Source of the DNA: Arachis hypogaea
Lineage: Eukaryota; Streptophyta; Magnoliopsida; Fabales; Fabaceae
Assembly (NCBI RefSeq): GCF_003086295.3
Contig: NC_092050.1
Span: forward strand, 153,456,699 to 153,520,698
Reading direction: 5' to 3'
DNA length: 64,000 bases
The notes beneath the pieces were generated by a model. It was not told the origin of the DNA and ran no database searches. It was given only the letters and a program-made list of their open reading frames with translations. This document shows, piece after piece, positions 48,835 through 61,737 of this stretch. Both the position numbers and the translations under genes were made by a program. Within the stretch, counting starts at the first letter, position 1. Every line of letters begins with the position of its first letter.

Positions 48835-50025
48835 GCCAAGCTAACCGCTCCAGAAGGTCTTTGGTGATGACACACTTGTCAGTAGTGTGTCCGTGCTTTT
48901 GATGGAAAGAACAATATTTTGATCTGTCTGCGCCTTTTGAATCTGGATAGCTACTGGCTTTTCTTGATGGCTTGATCAACTTTGAATTCAAGATCTCCTT
49001 GATGATGTCGTCACGCTTGGTGTTGAACTGAGTATAAGATTCATATCGGGGAGTTGGTTTGAAGTTCTTCTTGCTATCTCGTGCTTTGTCGTCGTCTCTG
49101 TATTGCGATTTCTCTGTTCTTCGAGCTTGTCGGAGTTCTTCGATGTCAATCTGACCTTTCGCCTTTTCACAGAACTCAGCCATAGTTTTAGGTTTGGCCA
49201 CGGCAATGGTCTCCTGGAATTTTCCTGGTCGAAGTCCGCTTTTTATTAAGTGGAGTTCTACCTCGAGGTGGAGATCGGGTATACTCATGGCTATCTTTGT
49301 GAAGCGCGTCATGTAGTCTCTGAGGCTTTCATGCTGGCCTTGTTTGATTGTGTTCAGGTAATCGGAGTCATGCAGATAGATGGCTGATCCAGCAAAATGC
49401 TCCTCGAAGGGCTTTGATAGGTCTCGAAAACGAGAAATAGAACCTGCAGGCAAAAAACAAAACCAATCAAGTGCAGGACCGTCTAAGTAAGATGGAAAAC
49501 AACGACATAAAACTTTATCAGATGCACCGTTTACTATCATTATGGAGGTGAACTTTTTTATGTATTTCTTCGGATCACCAAGCCCATCATAAGAGGATAG
49601 GGTGGTTGGCAGAGTGAACCTCCTAGGTAACACAAAATTCATCACCTTGACCGTGAATGGCCCAGGGGAGTTTTCTAGGTTGTCATCTTCGTCTTCTGGC
49701 CGAGCTTCCTCATTGTGCTCAGGCTGCTCTTCTTCGTGCCGAGTAGTTTGGAGACATGTGTCGGCCCTGATTGATGCTCGGCTTCTTCTGTTCGTTCTTT
49801 CCGATCATTGTTATTTTCAATTCGAGCATTGTTTAGATTAGCAATCTGATTTGCCATTCTTTGGTTCTCTTCGGCCATGCGCTGGTTGGCTTGTCGTAAC
49901 TCAGTCACCATCTGAAGAAGTTCAGATGTCATAGGTGGAAGTTGCTCAGCCGTGGCTGTAGGCGAGAACGTCGAGGCCGATGATATAAAGAAATGATTAT
50001 ATTCTCGGCCCACGGTGGGCGCCAA
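48701..50025 (-). pseudogene. Gypsy gag
   Basis: Two frames (50025-49675 and 49645-48701) cover gag. The first has a coiled-coil-like stretch rich in Gln/Asn/Met/Glu. The second has the capsid signature PTTLSSYDGLGDPKKYIKKF, then LDGPALDWF and MTRFTKIAMSIPDLHLEVEL. A zinc-knuckle-like CSFHQKHGHTTDKC follows. A frameshift near 49650 separates the parts. Gag would form the virus-like particle that packages the element RNA. Confidence 0.9.
50007..50024 (-). other. Primer-binding site of the Gypsy element
   Basis: The minus strand reads TGGCGCCCACCGTGGG, three bases after the 5' LTR. TGG at the start matches a tRNA CCA end. The tRNA species was not identified. Confidence 0.75.
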
Positions 50026-50027
50026 TT

Positions 50028-50462
50028 TGTTCCTGTGTGGATACCTGGAGGGGAGCTCGGCTTTTGGGAGTCAGCGCCGAGTTGTTATCTTCGGTGCCGA
50101 TCTTTGAGTCTTGAGAAAGTCCTAGCTTTACGCTTGGGGAGATGTCCAATCGTGCAGAGTGTGAACAAGAAACAAGGGGAGAGTGTACCTGCAAAGGCAC
50201 TCCGAAACTTAAGTTAGTATTGAGAATTCAATATGTCCCTTTAAAGAGAAGATGCCATACCTTTATATTTGGAGTATAATTGGTCGGTTACATATTTGTT
50301 GATCTTCCGAATTGAGAGGCAGTTACTAGGTCACTAATGAATGATGACGTTTGGTCGGGCGTTATCTTTGTTGACTTGTGTAACGGCCGAGGTGTTACGA
50401 AATTTGACGAGTTATGGTCATAATGCCGACTTATGAGGTCGGATTCGTAACAGTTGTATCAA
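50028..50462 (-). repeat. 5' LTR of the Gypsy element (435 bp)
   Basis: This matches the other LTR over the full length with about 19 substitutions and one extra A (ACGAAAATTTG against ACGGAATTTG). Both ends are defined by TGTTCC and GTATCA and by the ACTAA duplication that follows. Confidence 0.95.
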
Positions 50463-50467
50463 CTAAC

Positions 50468-52123
50468 ATTGTCACTCTTGAAATTTTTTTCGAGCAAAAA
50501 TCTCACCACCAAAAAGAATTAGTGCCAACATACAATAAAATTTTCACAATTAACTTGTTGGCTTTCCACCAAATCTAAAATATAGTCAACAAAAATAGAC
50601 TACATTCTGATATTATTTTTCACTTAGATGTCAAAATAAGAAAGTTTTTCAAGATAAGTATATAATGTGACAATTTTTTTCTAATTCCTAATTTACCGTA
50701 GATTGTGTAGTGTAAAAATTTAGCGAAAAATTAGTTAAAATTTGAATAGTAAAATAAAGATTATGATTATTTGTTTTGCTTTCTTGTTGAATGATAAAAC
50801 TCATGTTCTAAAAATAAAACGCAGAAGTTTCACCAAACAAGTGAAAGCCATAAAATGCATTTCTCATTAATGCTTACCATCTTATGCCATTGTCACTTAA
50901 AAAGAACACTTTTGAACTATTCATCAATCTTTACTGATAAAAAAAATTGTTTCATAGATACTTAACTTCATAACTTGACAAGCATTATCTATTTGGTATT
51001 TACATAAATTATTTTACTGTAAAATCCTACCAAAACAAAAGTATCCAAATTCACATAATTTTCATAATAAAACCTTAAAGGAGCAATTAGTAAGGGTAGG
51101 AACGAAGGAGAAAGTCCAAAATTGGAGTTAGTGATGATGCAGAGGAACATAACGGTGATATCGAAACTTAATGCAGAGGTGGACTGGATATGTGACAACT
51201 GTGGCAGAATCGTGGTGCGGCAGCTCTGGCAATAAAAGCAATCTTCTAAAATTCTAGATGAGTAAGAACGGCGACAATGCAGAAATTGAGATAAAGTACA
51301 ACAATACAAAAAAATATGAAAAATGTGGTACGATAGTGGTATAAAGAGACATTTATCCTATTTGAAATTGTGATTAAAAAGAGAGAAAATATGTTAAAAT
51401 ATAAAAAAAATAACTTTTTTAATTATTAAATGTGTTTGGTAATTTAATTATTAAATTAAAAAAAACAGAGCCAAATTATAAATATTTCTATGAGGATTAA
51501 ACAGGGCCAAATTATAAATATTTGTATGATAATTAATGTTACTCCCACGTCAAAAAAAAAAAGGTAATGAATCCGTTGCCTAATTTTTTATTTGTGCTAC
51601 ATTCTTAGAATATTGATATGTCACAACTTGTATTATTACTTGTTGCTTCCTGTCATTGGAATGTTGGACAATTTTAAATGTTGTTGCTGTTATTAAAAAC
51701 ATTGAAAAAAAAATTATTCATATATCTTTAGTTATTTCTATTATTTTTGTACTCATCATATCGGACATAATCCCCGAAAAACATAAATATCCTATTCAAA
51801 TCGAATCAGTTTGAGATTTAATCCAAATCTAATCCGGTCGGATCCACACACACTCCATAATATATTTTCCTTCCTCAAAATAAAAATTAAAAAGGAGACT
51901 ATTTTTAAAAAATATTAATAATAAAAAATAAAGAAACAAAATAAAAAAATCCGAGGTGAAGCGGCCGGACAGAGCGACGTCGTTTGAAGGTTGTCGTACG
52001 GAACACGCCCCCAAAGTTGACTCTTCAAACATCGAAAATTTCAGTCAACACCATAAAAAAGAAGAAGAAGAAAAAGAGGGGGAAAAAGAAAAGGAAGAAG
52101 AAAATAGTAGCACTGTGCAGTAA
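50468..52123. other. Intergenic DNA between the Gypsy element and MED33
   Basis: This is largely A/T-rich. Coding-like phrases on the minus strand near 50480-50620 (for example FGGEIFARKKFQE, and DYILDLVESQQVNCENF in another frame) suggest the same decayed sequence as on the other side of the insertion. A 106-codon open stretch at 50989-51309 (-) is not recognisable. From about 51950 the DNA becomes GC-richer and then GA-rich (52055-52115), which is probably the promoter and 5' UTR of MED33. Confidence 0.35.
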
Positions 52124-52171
52124 ATGATTCTTTGTGTAAGTGTGTTCAGAACACAACTCGAACACGAATAA
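52124..52171 (+). other. Possible upstream ORF of MED33
   Basis: ATGATTCTTTGTGTAAGTG opens a 15-codon frame that stops at 52171, 59 bp before the main ATG. It counts as a uORF only if transcription starts upstream of 52124, which the GA-rich leader suggests but does not prove. Confidence 0.35.
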
Positions 52172-52230
52172 GAATAAGAAAGAAGAGAGAAGAAAGAATT
52201 GAAGAGTGTGAAAAAAAAAATCTAATTGTA

Positions 52231-55200
52231 ATGGCGGAGAGTGGGGGTCGTAGTGGTAGTGCCAGTGTGTGGGAGGGTGTATTGGAGCTTACCAAGTGGG
52301 CGCAGCATCACAACACGGACCCACTATTATGGTCCATTCAGCTCACCTCCGCCCTCAACGCCGCCTCCGTCCGCCTCCCCTCGCCGGAGCTAGCCTACCG
52401 TCTCGTTTCCCACATCTGCTGGGAAAATCACGTGCCTATCACGTGGAAGCTTCTAGAAAAATCTATTTCCGTTAATATCGCTCCTCCGCTACTCGTCCTC
52501 TCTCTCCTCTCCTCCGCGGTCATCCCCTGCCGCCGCCTCCACCCCTCCGCCTTCCGCCTCTACCTCGACCTCCTCAACCGCCACGCCTTCTCTTCTCTCT
52601 CCTCCACAATAACTTCCCCTAACTACCGTACCGTTATGGATTCCGTTGACGCTGTTCTTCAGTTGTCGAAGGTGTACGGTACTTGCAGCGAATCTGAGGA
52701 TGGCGGCGCTGGCGGTGTTGTTATTGTTAGGTTCGTTTTTACGGTTGTGTGGCAGTTGGTGGAGGCGTCGTTGGAAGATGAAGGGTTGCTTGAGCACAAG
52801 CCTAGGTGGTGGATGAATAATAATGGAGGTTTGGGTGGTGACGGTGGTGGTGATGGCGGGAGCTACTTTTCCGAGCAGAAAGAGGGTTTGCAGCGGGCGA
52901 ATACGGCAATGGCTATTGAGACAATTGCGAGGTTCATGAGTGACAAAGTAACTTCGAGAATACTTTCGCTGGTTCATCGAAACATGTAAGAAGCTTTTAG
53001 TTTTAGTTAAATTTGGAGTAAATGGTCAAATTAGTCATATTAGTTATATTATTCAAATTGGTTTTTGATCAAATTCGTTCTATAAAGATTTTAAATTATT
53101 CATATTAGTTCTTCTATCACTTTGTTTGTTGATGGTGTCACATTAAGTGACATTCCAGCATATACTTAGAGTCTTAATTGACTATTAACATAATAAATTT
53201 ATGAAATTAGATCAAACTAAAACCTAATTATGGAGAGAATTTGAGACATTGGAATTCCTCAATTTGGAGTTGATTTTATCTAATTTCATAAACTAATCAT
53301 GTTAATAGTCAATTAAGATTTTTAGGTGTGTTGGGGTGTCCATTGAGGGATTTTAATGTCTCAAATTCTCTCCATAATTAGGTTTTAATTTGATCTAATT
53401 TTATAAACTAATCATATTAATAGTAAATTAAGACTCTAAGTGTATGTTGGAATGTCACTTAACGTGTCACATTAGCAAATTTTGACACCATCAACAAACA
53501 AAGTTACGGAAGGACTAACATGACTAATTTAAAATCTTTAAAGAACGAATTTGATTAAAAAAATCTTTCAGGGTCCAATTTGGAGAACGAGTGATTTTTC
53601 AGGGACTAATTTGATCATTTACTCGTTAAATTTGCTTCTTGTTTTTTGAATTCATTTCATGATTTTGGGAAGTTTAGTCAGAGTAGTAGTGGTTTTAGTA
53701 AACAGAGTTGACTTTAGTTGTTTGTGGTTTGTTCATACTTTCTTATCACTTGGCTTGGATTGTGGGAGTTTTATAGTTGTGAGTCATGTTTAAGGGAGTG
53801 CTTTCATATAGATTGAAGCCTTCTTTCACTGTAACTGAAATATGAAGAGTTGGTTGATCATGCCTTTCTCCTTAGGGAAGGTCAAAACTAGTAAAAGGAT
53901 GGCTTTGCCCCATAGTGAGTCTGCTCAATTAAGCTTGAGCTAGATGATACAAGGTTTAAATGGTTAATAGATTTCAAATGTGGGTTTACACAGAGGAAGG
54001 TGAAGAAAAATATTTTGTTATATTCATTCAGAGAGAGGCACTAGTGTTAATCATGACTCAAATTTTGGTGGTGTGTTAGTGTTTTGTTATCTCTTGGTTT
54101 GCATTCTAGAGTTGTTCATTAATGTGTCTTATCTAATCGAAATGCTAAATGGCTCGACAATATTGGTGGTACGAAATGATGTGTGAATAAAAAGATAAGT
54201 AAGTTGTGTTGTTTGGCCACGGAGAATTTCTGTCATCAGCTAATGACTGCACTTAATCCTGATTGGTTGTCATACCTCTGTACCATATGCATGAATTTAT
54301 TTTCGTGCCACTGATCAATGGTCCATCTTTAATTACTATGTGAGTAATTGATGATCTCAGCCTTGTCTTGGTGTAGATTGAAGCAAGCCTGTATTCCAAC
54401 CTAATCTTTTATGTTGATTCAGATTGTTCATCTCTGCTTCCTGTTTGTTAAGTAAGGTGAAATTAGGACTGGAAAAGATTTATCTCCAGTAGTGAATTAG
54501 GTCGAGCTAGATTACCGAGGCTTAGTAGACTTCTTTTTTTCTAGTGGTTTAGACAGCAAAAAGAGAGAGGGGGCGCTGATCTTTAATGTTTGTATTGTAG
54601 GCCAAATCATTGGGTGGCTTTTGTTCAACAACTACAGAGGCTTGCAGCAAATTCATTAGTTTTGAGGAACATGAAGCATGTTACTCCTGACTCCCTTTTA
54701 CCTTTTGATTTGAAATCTAATAAAGGGTTTAAACTATTGTCTCCTGAATTCAAAACAACACGTAAATTGGAACTTAATGCAGTCATGGCAGCTGCTGCTG
54801 GATCTGTTCAATCCTGTAATGACACTTGGTCTTTGCTTTGGCTTCCTATTGATCTTGTTCTTGAAGATGCAATGGATGGAGATAATGTGGCAGAGACTAG
54901 TGTTGTTCAAGTTCTTTCTGGTATGAGTAAATCATGATTATTGAACTCTTCTAGGCTTTAAGATAGTTTCCATCCATAAGACTCCCTCTCTTTCAGTATA
55001 ATTATTTCTTAGTAAGTGGTATTTGCTTATTGCAGGTCTGGTGAAGGCTTTAAAAGCAGTTAATGGCACTGCATGGCACAAGGCTTTTTTAGGATTATGG
55101 ATTGCAGCACTACGACTTGTTCAAAGAGTAAGTACTGATCCTACGGATGTTGATAATCTAAAATTAGCTGGTTGGCAGGGATTTCTTTATGTGGTGAAAG

Positions 55201-58200
55201 GGATTTGTAGAAGGAAATACACAAACATGATTTTATGATTTTGTGGATGGGGAGTTTGTGTATGAAATGCTAGACTAACTCAGGCATGTCTAAGATGGGG
55301 TCATATGATATATTTGGTCTTCCAAAAAAAAAGGGAAGGAAGACAAGACAGTATGTCATTTGTCATTTGGATACTACTTTTTTGTTTGTTTGGTTGGCAG
55401 GTTTAAATTTAATTGATTTACTGGCTCTGGACTGAATGCCAGTCACTGACCATGCAAATCTGCATGCAATTGGAATCTATCCATTCATATAATTCTGTTG
55501 TCATTTTGGTGTTCATTTAGGAGCGGGATCCAAGTGAGGGTCCAGTACCCCGCCTTGATACTTGCTTGTGTATGCTATTATGCATTACAACCCTTGTGGT
55601 TGCTAATATCATCGAAGAAGAGGAAGGTGAACTGATGGAAGAAGCTGTACGTAGCCCTACTAATCAAAGTAAGGACAACCAGGCTTTGGGAGAGCGTCGT
55701 GAGGAACTGGTAACCTGTTTACAGCTATTGGGTAATTATGAGGGTTTACTGAATCCTCCTCAATCTGTTACCTCGGTAGCCAATCAGGCTGCTGCCAAAG
55801 CTGCTATGTTTGTATCAGGGCATGCTGTTGGTAATGGATACTTGGAATCCATGAACGTGAATGAGTTGCCTACAAACTACTGTAAGTAATTACTTCCAGA
55901 ATTTGAATCTGTAAAAAGTGTTTGTTACCTAAGGAACTCATGACAATAGTTGCAATTTGCTCTGTATCCTTTTGCTTGAGATATGTCCAGACCCTTCTCA
56001 GTTTCATTAATTTAATGGTTGGAATTTTATCTTGGTTCTGTGGGATTCTTTTATAATTTTGCTGTCAGTGTTTGTACTTCTTCGTTTCCTTCTTTTCATT
56101 TTCCCTTAGATGTGGTAGTTTGACAGTTCCAAAAAAACTAACTTGTAGGGGAAAAAATGAAGTTGAAGAAAATAGATACAATGTAAGATGAGAAAACAAA
56201 TGAACAATAATCATTTGATAAAAAATATTTTATTATTAACAAGTCTCATGTACTCACTAATGAATGTAAATTAAATGTTATCCTTTTCCTAAAAAAATTA
56301 TTTATGAATTGTTGAAAAAAACTTTTGGATACTCATTAATAAATTTCTTACATTGATCTCCTTATGATGAATTCAACTAAATTATGTATCTTTTTCTTAA
56401 TAATAACTCAATCTTAGTAAATAATGTTCTCTTAATGTAAAATAAAATTAATATGTGGACAAACAAAATGAAACAAACTATAGGGTCAAACATATAACTT
56501 CCTATATATTTTGTAATAAACCCTAAAATATCAATGGGGGCATATGCCTACCGATACATGTAAATCCGTCCCTGGTAGTTACACAAGTCCTTTTCATGTT
56601 TGTATCCTCCAATTTTCACCACCTGTGTGAAACTTACTTTTTGCTTTTTCTTGTAGCTGGTAACTTGTGGCATCTGATTGTCGAGGCCTGTATTGCAAGA
56701 AAACTGATTGATACTACAGCTTATTTTTGGCCCGGTTATGTGAGTGCGGCTTACAATCAACTACCTCACAGCATTCCTAACCATTTACCTAGCTGGTCAT
56801 CATTGGTGAAGGGATCACCACTAACTCCTCAGTTGGTTAATGTCCTAGTGGCAACTCCTGCTTCCAGGTATTCTGCTACCTCATGTCAGTATTATTTGTC
56901 CCTTTCTAAGAGATTCTTTGTGTCCCATTCAGAGGAACTAGAGAGGTCTTTTGATACATGTCTATATATAGGCATATAGCTATTAGGAAGGTGACTGATC
57001 CTGTGGTTCTGTATTTCTTTTGTCTCATCAGTAAATTACTTTATAAAAAATATTTAGTTCCAAAATAATAATATTAGAAAGATGATAATGTGATAAGTCA
57101 AATACATAATATTGAACTAATACCGAAGTATCATAATTATATTGCATCTAATATAAAAGAAAAAAGAAATACCAAATTTGTTAAATTGTACCTTTTCTTG
57201 ATGCAGCCTGTGCAGGGTAGTTACTAGTCTATTTGCCTAATTAGACCTAGAAATCCTGGATATAAGGGTGTATTTCGTGTGGAAAATACTTGTTTTGTGG
57301 TTAAGAAAGATGGATTTATAGATATTAGTTAAGACACATACACCTAATGACCTAAAGTATGCATTTACTCATGGGGACACATGCTTGAAAGTGGTAGTGG
57401 GTCTGATCAGCTGTGGTATTGCCTAATGAAACTGGCCTTCGGTTGTACCTTTCCATTTCCTGAAATCATATGCAAGCGCACACACACCCACATACTCATA
57501 TACACATACACGATGCTTTTTCTTGTATATTTACTAGTGGTAATACAACTGAATTTAAGCTCGTGGATTTAATGGAAGCTTAGCGGAGATTGAGAAAATA
57601 TTTGAGCTTGCAAGAAATGGCTCGGATGAAGAGAAGTTATCTGCTGTTACTGTTCTTTGTGGGGCATCACTAGTACGTGGTTGGAATGTGCAGGTAATCC
57701 TGAAGCCAATTTTTTTTTCTGGATTTAGACAGCCTTACAAGCCATAGACTAATTTTCCATCCCCCCCTTCCCCTTCTCTCTCTCTCTCTGATATAGTTGT
57801 TCACTTTGTTCCCTTCCCTTTATTTTTATGTGATTACAATGAGTGTGTTGTCTGCAGGAGCACATCATATTTTTCATCATAAACTTGCTGTCACTTGCAG
57901 TTCCTCCCAACTACTCTGGAAGTGAAAGCCATTTGATCAGCCATGCACCATTTTTGAATGTCCTCCTGGTAGGAACTTCATCCGTAGACAGTGTTCAGAT
58001 GTTCTCCCTCCATGGTGCGGTATGTCCAAATTTAATAGCTTCTGTTTTCTGACTTGTGCATGAAAAATAGGCTACAATAACTTTTTTACTTAAGAAAAGT
58101 AGGGGAATATCAAAAGTCTTGGGAAACCATTATTGTTGCTGCACAAAGCACTCAGCTTGTTTCTTGACTGTGTATTAGTTTTGCCATCTTTTAGGTTCCT

Positions 58201-61200
58201 CTACTTGCAGCTGCGCTAATGCCAATATGTGAGGTTTTTGGCTCATGTGTTCCTAATGTGTCCTGGAGTTCTGCAAGTGGAGAAAAGAACTCTTGTCATG
58301 CAGTGTTCTCTAATGCATTTATTCTACTACTAAGGTTGTGGAGGTTCAATCATCCACCTATTGAACATGTAATGGCGGGTGCAGCATCTCCAGCATTTGG
58401 ATCGAAGTTAGGTCCTGAGTACCTTCTATTGGTTCGGAATTGTGGCTTAGCTGAGTTTGGGAAATCACCAAAAGATCAGATAAGCAGCAGGAGATTTTCA
58501 AAAATGATTAGTCTTTCTCTAGAGCCCATAGTTATGGATTCGTTTCCAAAATTAAAAACTTGGTATCGACAACATCAAGAATGTATCGCATCAACCCGAT
58601 CTGCTCTTGCTCCTGGAGGGCCTGTTTATCAGATTGCTGATTCACTACTGAGCATAATGTTCAGGAAAATAAATAGAAGTGGTCAGTCGTTGACTCCTTC
58701 AACTTCAGGAAGCAGTAATTCATCTAGTTCTTCACTGGATGATGCTTTGATGAAACTCAAGGTGCCGGCATGGGATATTCTTGAAGCAGTTCCGTTCGTT
58801 CTTGATGCTGCTCTTACAGCTTGTGCTCATGGAAGAGTTTCTCCCCGTGAATTGGCTACAGGTATTCATGTCTTTTAAATTGTGTATAATTGTGAGCTAT
58901 TTCAGGATTATAGTGATTCAGGCCTTAACAAGTGAGAATGCAGAATTGAGGGGTAAGGGTGTTTTGTGAAAGGATCAAAGATGGTTGAATCTGTCACATT
59001 GATGATGCATGGAGAATTGAATATAATCCAAAGATGGTTATATTAATAATATGAATTATTATTGTTATGATGATGATTTTTTATTGCATCATAGGCACAT
59101 TTGATGTGAGGTCAAAAGTGACTGAAAGTGTAGAAGTGGTGGCTGTAAAAGGTCTTGTACTATAAATTTAATAATTGACTATTGCTCCTTTAAGGAACCA
59201 TGCTTTTTTGTGTTAAGACATGCAATGCTTCTTTGAGAGCATATCTTGTGAAGCTGGCCATATATTATGTCGTATGTTACTGAATTCTTATCTCATAAAG
59301 TTGCTTTGGCTTTTGGATTTTGCTCAACTGAATTCTTATCTCTAAAGCTGCTTTGGCTTGTGAACTTGTTCATCTGGGTTTTTTTTCCGGCTCCTATCAT
59401 ATTCAGCCATATTGATATTCTTCAATGTAGGTGTAGATACAAAACTGATAGGGAAACCTTCAGAAATCAGGTCCTCACATCATATGGTTAATATATTTAA
59501 GCCTAAAATTTCTAGGATTCTAGGTTGGTGTTGTAACAATTGTGACCATAAGCTTCTCTCTTGTTTGGTTGACTGGGCACTGTTTTTCATGTTTTAATAT
59601 ACTATCTTTTTGGCCATATCTAGGACACTTGAGCCAAAACCTTTTTCTTCAAGCATTCACATAATTTATTTGAAAGGGAGCCTTAAAGCAATGCTTAAGT
59701 TGTTTCTGTGTGACTTTAGGGTTGCAAGTTCAAGCTCTAGAATCAACCACTGACAATAGGTAGTCTACAACTCTACATTACACCATTTAGATGTAGTAAT
59801 TCCCCTGCTTTACATAATGCAGGATGCTTGTGCATCAAATTGATCCTGTATTCACATAATTATTTTCTCTAATAAGCCTGCTTCTTTCTGAGTTGGCATG
59901 GAATAACTTGTTTGATTACTTTCTTTTAATATTTAATATAAGAACTTACTATTAGGGCATGTGATTAAATTTAGTTGAAGTAGACAAGTAGTTATAGTCA
60001 GGTGAAGTATATATATATTAAACCAATCTACTGTAATATCATTCAGTTATTGAAATCCATTTCTCTGTTCGCTACTCTCATTTCCTAACCGTTTGCAAAT
60101 GCAATATACATGGTTGGCAATGCTTATTTGTTGATTAAGTTTGTTAATATAAGCTCTATAATTGTTATGAACTTGCTTTTTGTCCCAGGTCTCAAAGATC
60201 TTGCTGATTTTCTTCCGGCAACTTTGGCTACAACTGTAAGCTACTTATCAGCTGAAGTTACACGTGGTCTATGGAAGCCGGCTTTTATGAATGGAACTGA
60301 TTGGCCTAGCCCTGCAGCAAATTTATCAACCGTGGACCAACAGATCAAGAAAATTTTAGCGGCCACAGGTGTTGATGTCCCAAGCCTTGCTATAGGTTAG
60401 TGTGATCTTTACATACTCCCCTTGAACTCAATTAATTTGACACGTAATTCTCTTCGGTAGTAGTTCATGGATGATGAATGAATTATCAATTAGCAAAGAG
60501 ATGTATGATTATCCTAGAAATATCCACTTTTCTTGAGTTTGTGCACACCTAAAATTTGTTTTTATTCTCTACTAAAATCAATCTGTTGACTTTATATTTT
60601 GATCTATTGCATGTAGATGGCAGTGTTCCAGCTACACTTCCTTTGCCCTTGGCAGCTTTTCTAAGCCTTACCATAACATATAAACTGGACAAAAATACTG
60701 AGCGCATCCTTGTGTTGATTGGCCCGTCGTTGATTGCCCTTTCTGCTGGTTGCCCCTGGCCATGCATGCCCATTGTAGGTTCTTTGTGGGCTCAGAAGGT
60801 AAAGCGATGGAGTGACTTTTTTGTTTTCTCTGCTTCTAGAACCGTCTTCCACCACAGTAGGGATGCTGTAGTTCAGCTCCTAAAGAGTTGCTTTGCATCC
60901 ACCCTAGGGCTTGATTCTGCCTGTCTTTATAAGAATGGTGGTGTTGGTGCCCTCCTTGGTCATGGCTTTGGTTCTCACATTTATGGCGGGATGTCCCCAG
61001 TTGCCCCTGGGATTCTCTACTTAAGAGTTCACAGGTCTATTAGAGACGTCATATTCTTGACAGAAGAGATTTTATCTCTTCTAATGCTTTCGGTGAGAGA
61101 GATAGTAACTGGCGAGTTGCTGAAGGGTAAACAGGAGAAGATAAAGAAGACCAAGCATGGAATGAGATATGGACATGTTTCTCTTGCTGCATCAATGACA

Positions 61201-61737
61201 CGTGTCAAGCATGCCGCACTTCTGGGGGCTTCCTTTCTTTGGATATCTGGTGGTTCAGGTTTGGTTCAATCTTTGTTAACCGAAACATTCCCTTCCTGGT
61301 TTTTATCAACTCAAGATTTTGAGCAGGAAGTTGGAGAGTCTGGAGTAAAGGTTGCCATGCTGAGAGGCTATGCACTGGCATGTTTTGCTGTGCTAAGTGG
61401 GATGTTTGCTTGGGGTATAGACTCTTCGTCGCCCACATCGAGACGGCGACCAAAGATTCTTGGGATCCATTTAGATTTTCTTGCCAACGCCATGAACAGT
61501 AAAGTATCACTGCGCTGTGATTATGCGACCTGGCGTGCTTATATGACCGGGTTCATAAGCTTGATTGTAAATTGCGCGCCTCTGTGGATCGAGGAACTTG
61601 ATGTGGGTGTGTTGAAGAGAGTGAGCAAGGGATTAAGACAGTTCGACGAAGAAGATTTGGCTCTGCGCCTTTTAGAAATCAAAGGCACAAGGGCCATGGG
61701 TGAGGTGGTTGAAATAATATGCCAAAGTAGGTTCTAA
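52231..61737 (+). CDS. MED33: Mediator complex tail subunit 33 (REF4/RFR1 type)
   Basis: Ten exons join in phase into 1336 codons: 52231-52985, 54601-54920, 55036-55127, 55521-55881, 56657-56867, 57579-57693, 57858-58019, 58195-58861, 60189-60395 and 60617-61737. Every intron has GT-AG ends. The start MAESGGRSGSASVWEGVLEL with ELTKWAQ and DPLLW, plus the total length, fit plant MED33A/B (about 1300 residues). The protein is mostly alpha-helical with no enzyme motif; a Gly-rich insert (GGLGGDGGGDGG) lies near residue 210. MED33 is a plant Mediator tail subunit; in Arabidopsis REF4 and RFR1 restrain phenylpropanoid genes. The start was chosen because it gives the family N-terminus; the extension further upstream lacks an ATG. 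Intron 1 contains a 609-bp MITE. No damage is seen. Confidence 0.95.
53016..53624. mobile_element. MITE (609 bp) in intron 1 of MED33
   Basis: The ends GAGTAAATGGTCAAATTAGT and, inverted, GAGTAAATGATCAAATTAGT match and the arms extend for more than 100 bp, including GTTTGTTGATGGTGTC and CACTTAATGTGACA-like blocks. GTTAAATTTG occurs exactly at 53006-53015 and 53625-53634, a 10-bp target duplication close to the 9-bp Mutator norm. The element lies wholly inside the intron, away from the splice sites, and encodes nothing. Confidence 0.88.

Larger units (their letters stand above)
41422..50462 (-). mobile_element. Full-length Ty3/Gypsy retrotransposon, Tat-type, decayed
   Basis: The element is complete: two LTRs (435 and 434 bp), TG...CA ends, ACTAA target duplications at 41417-41421 and 50463-50467, a primer-binding site next to the right (5') LTR and a polypurine tract next to the left (3') LTR. 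Minus-strand domains run gag, protease, RT, RNase H, a second RNase H of archaeal type, integrase; that extra RNase H is a hallmark of the Tat lineage. Between integrase and 3' LTR an antisense gene follows, also known in Tat elements. Many stops and frameshifts make it non-autonomous. The LTRs differ at about 19 positions plus one indel (~4.4%). Confidence 0.95.

Noticed and set aside
50989..51309. 106-codon minus frame as a gene
   Set aside because: No family resemblance, cysteine/serine-rich chance composition and no supporting context.
52132..52230. N-terminal extension of MED33
   Set aside because: The in-frame extension begins with TTG, not ATG, and is Arg/Lys/Glu-rich from a GA-rich leader; the ATG at 52231 gives the family N-terminus.
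52489..52977. 162-codon minus frame inside MED33 exon 1
   Set aside because: Shadow frame; the + strand joins into a full-length MED33 protein.
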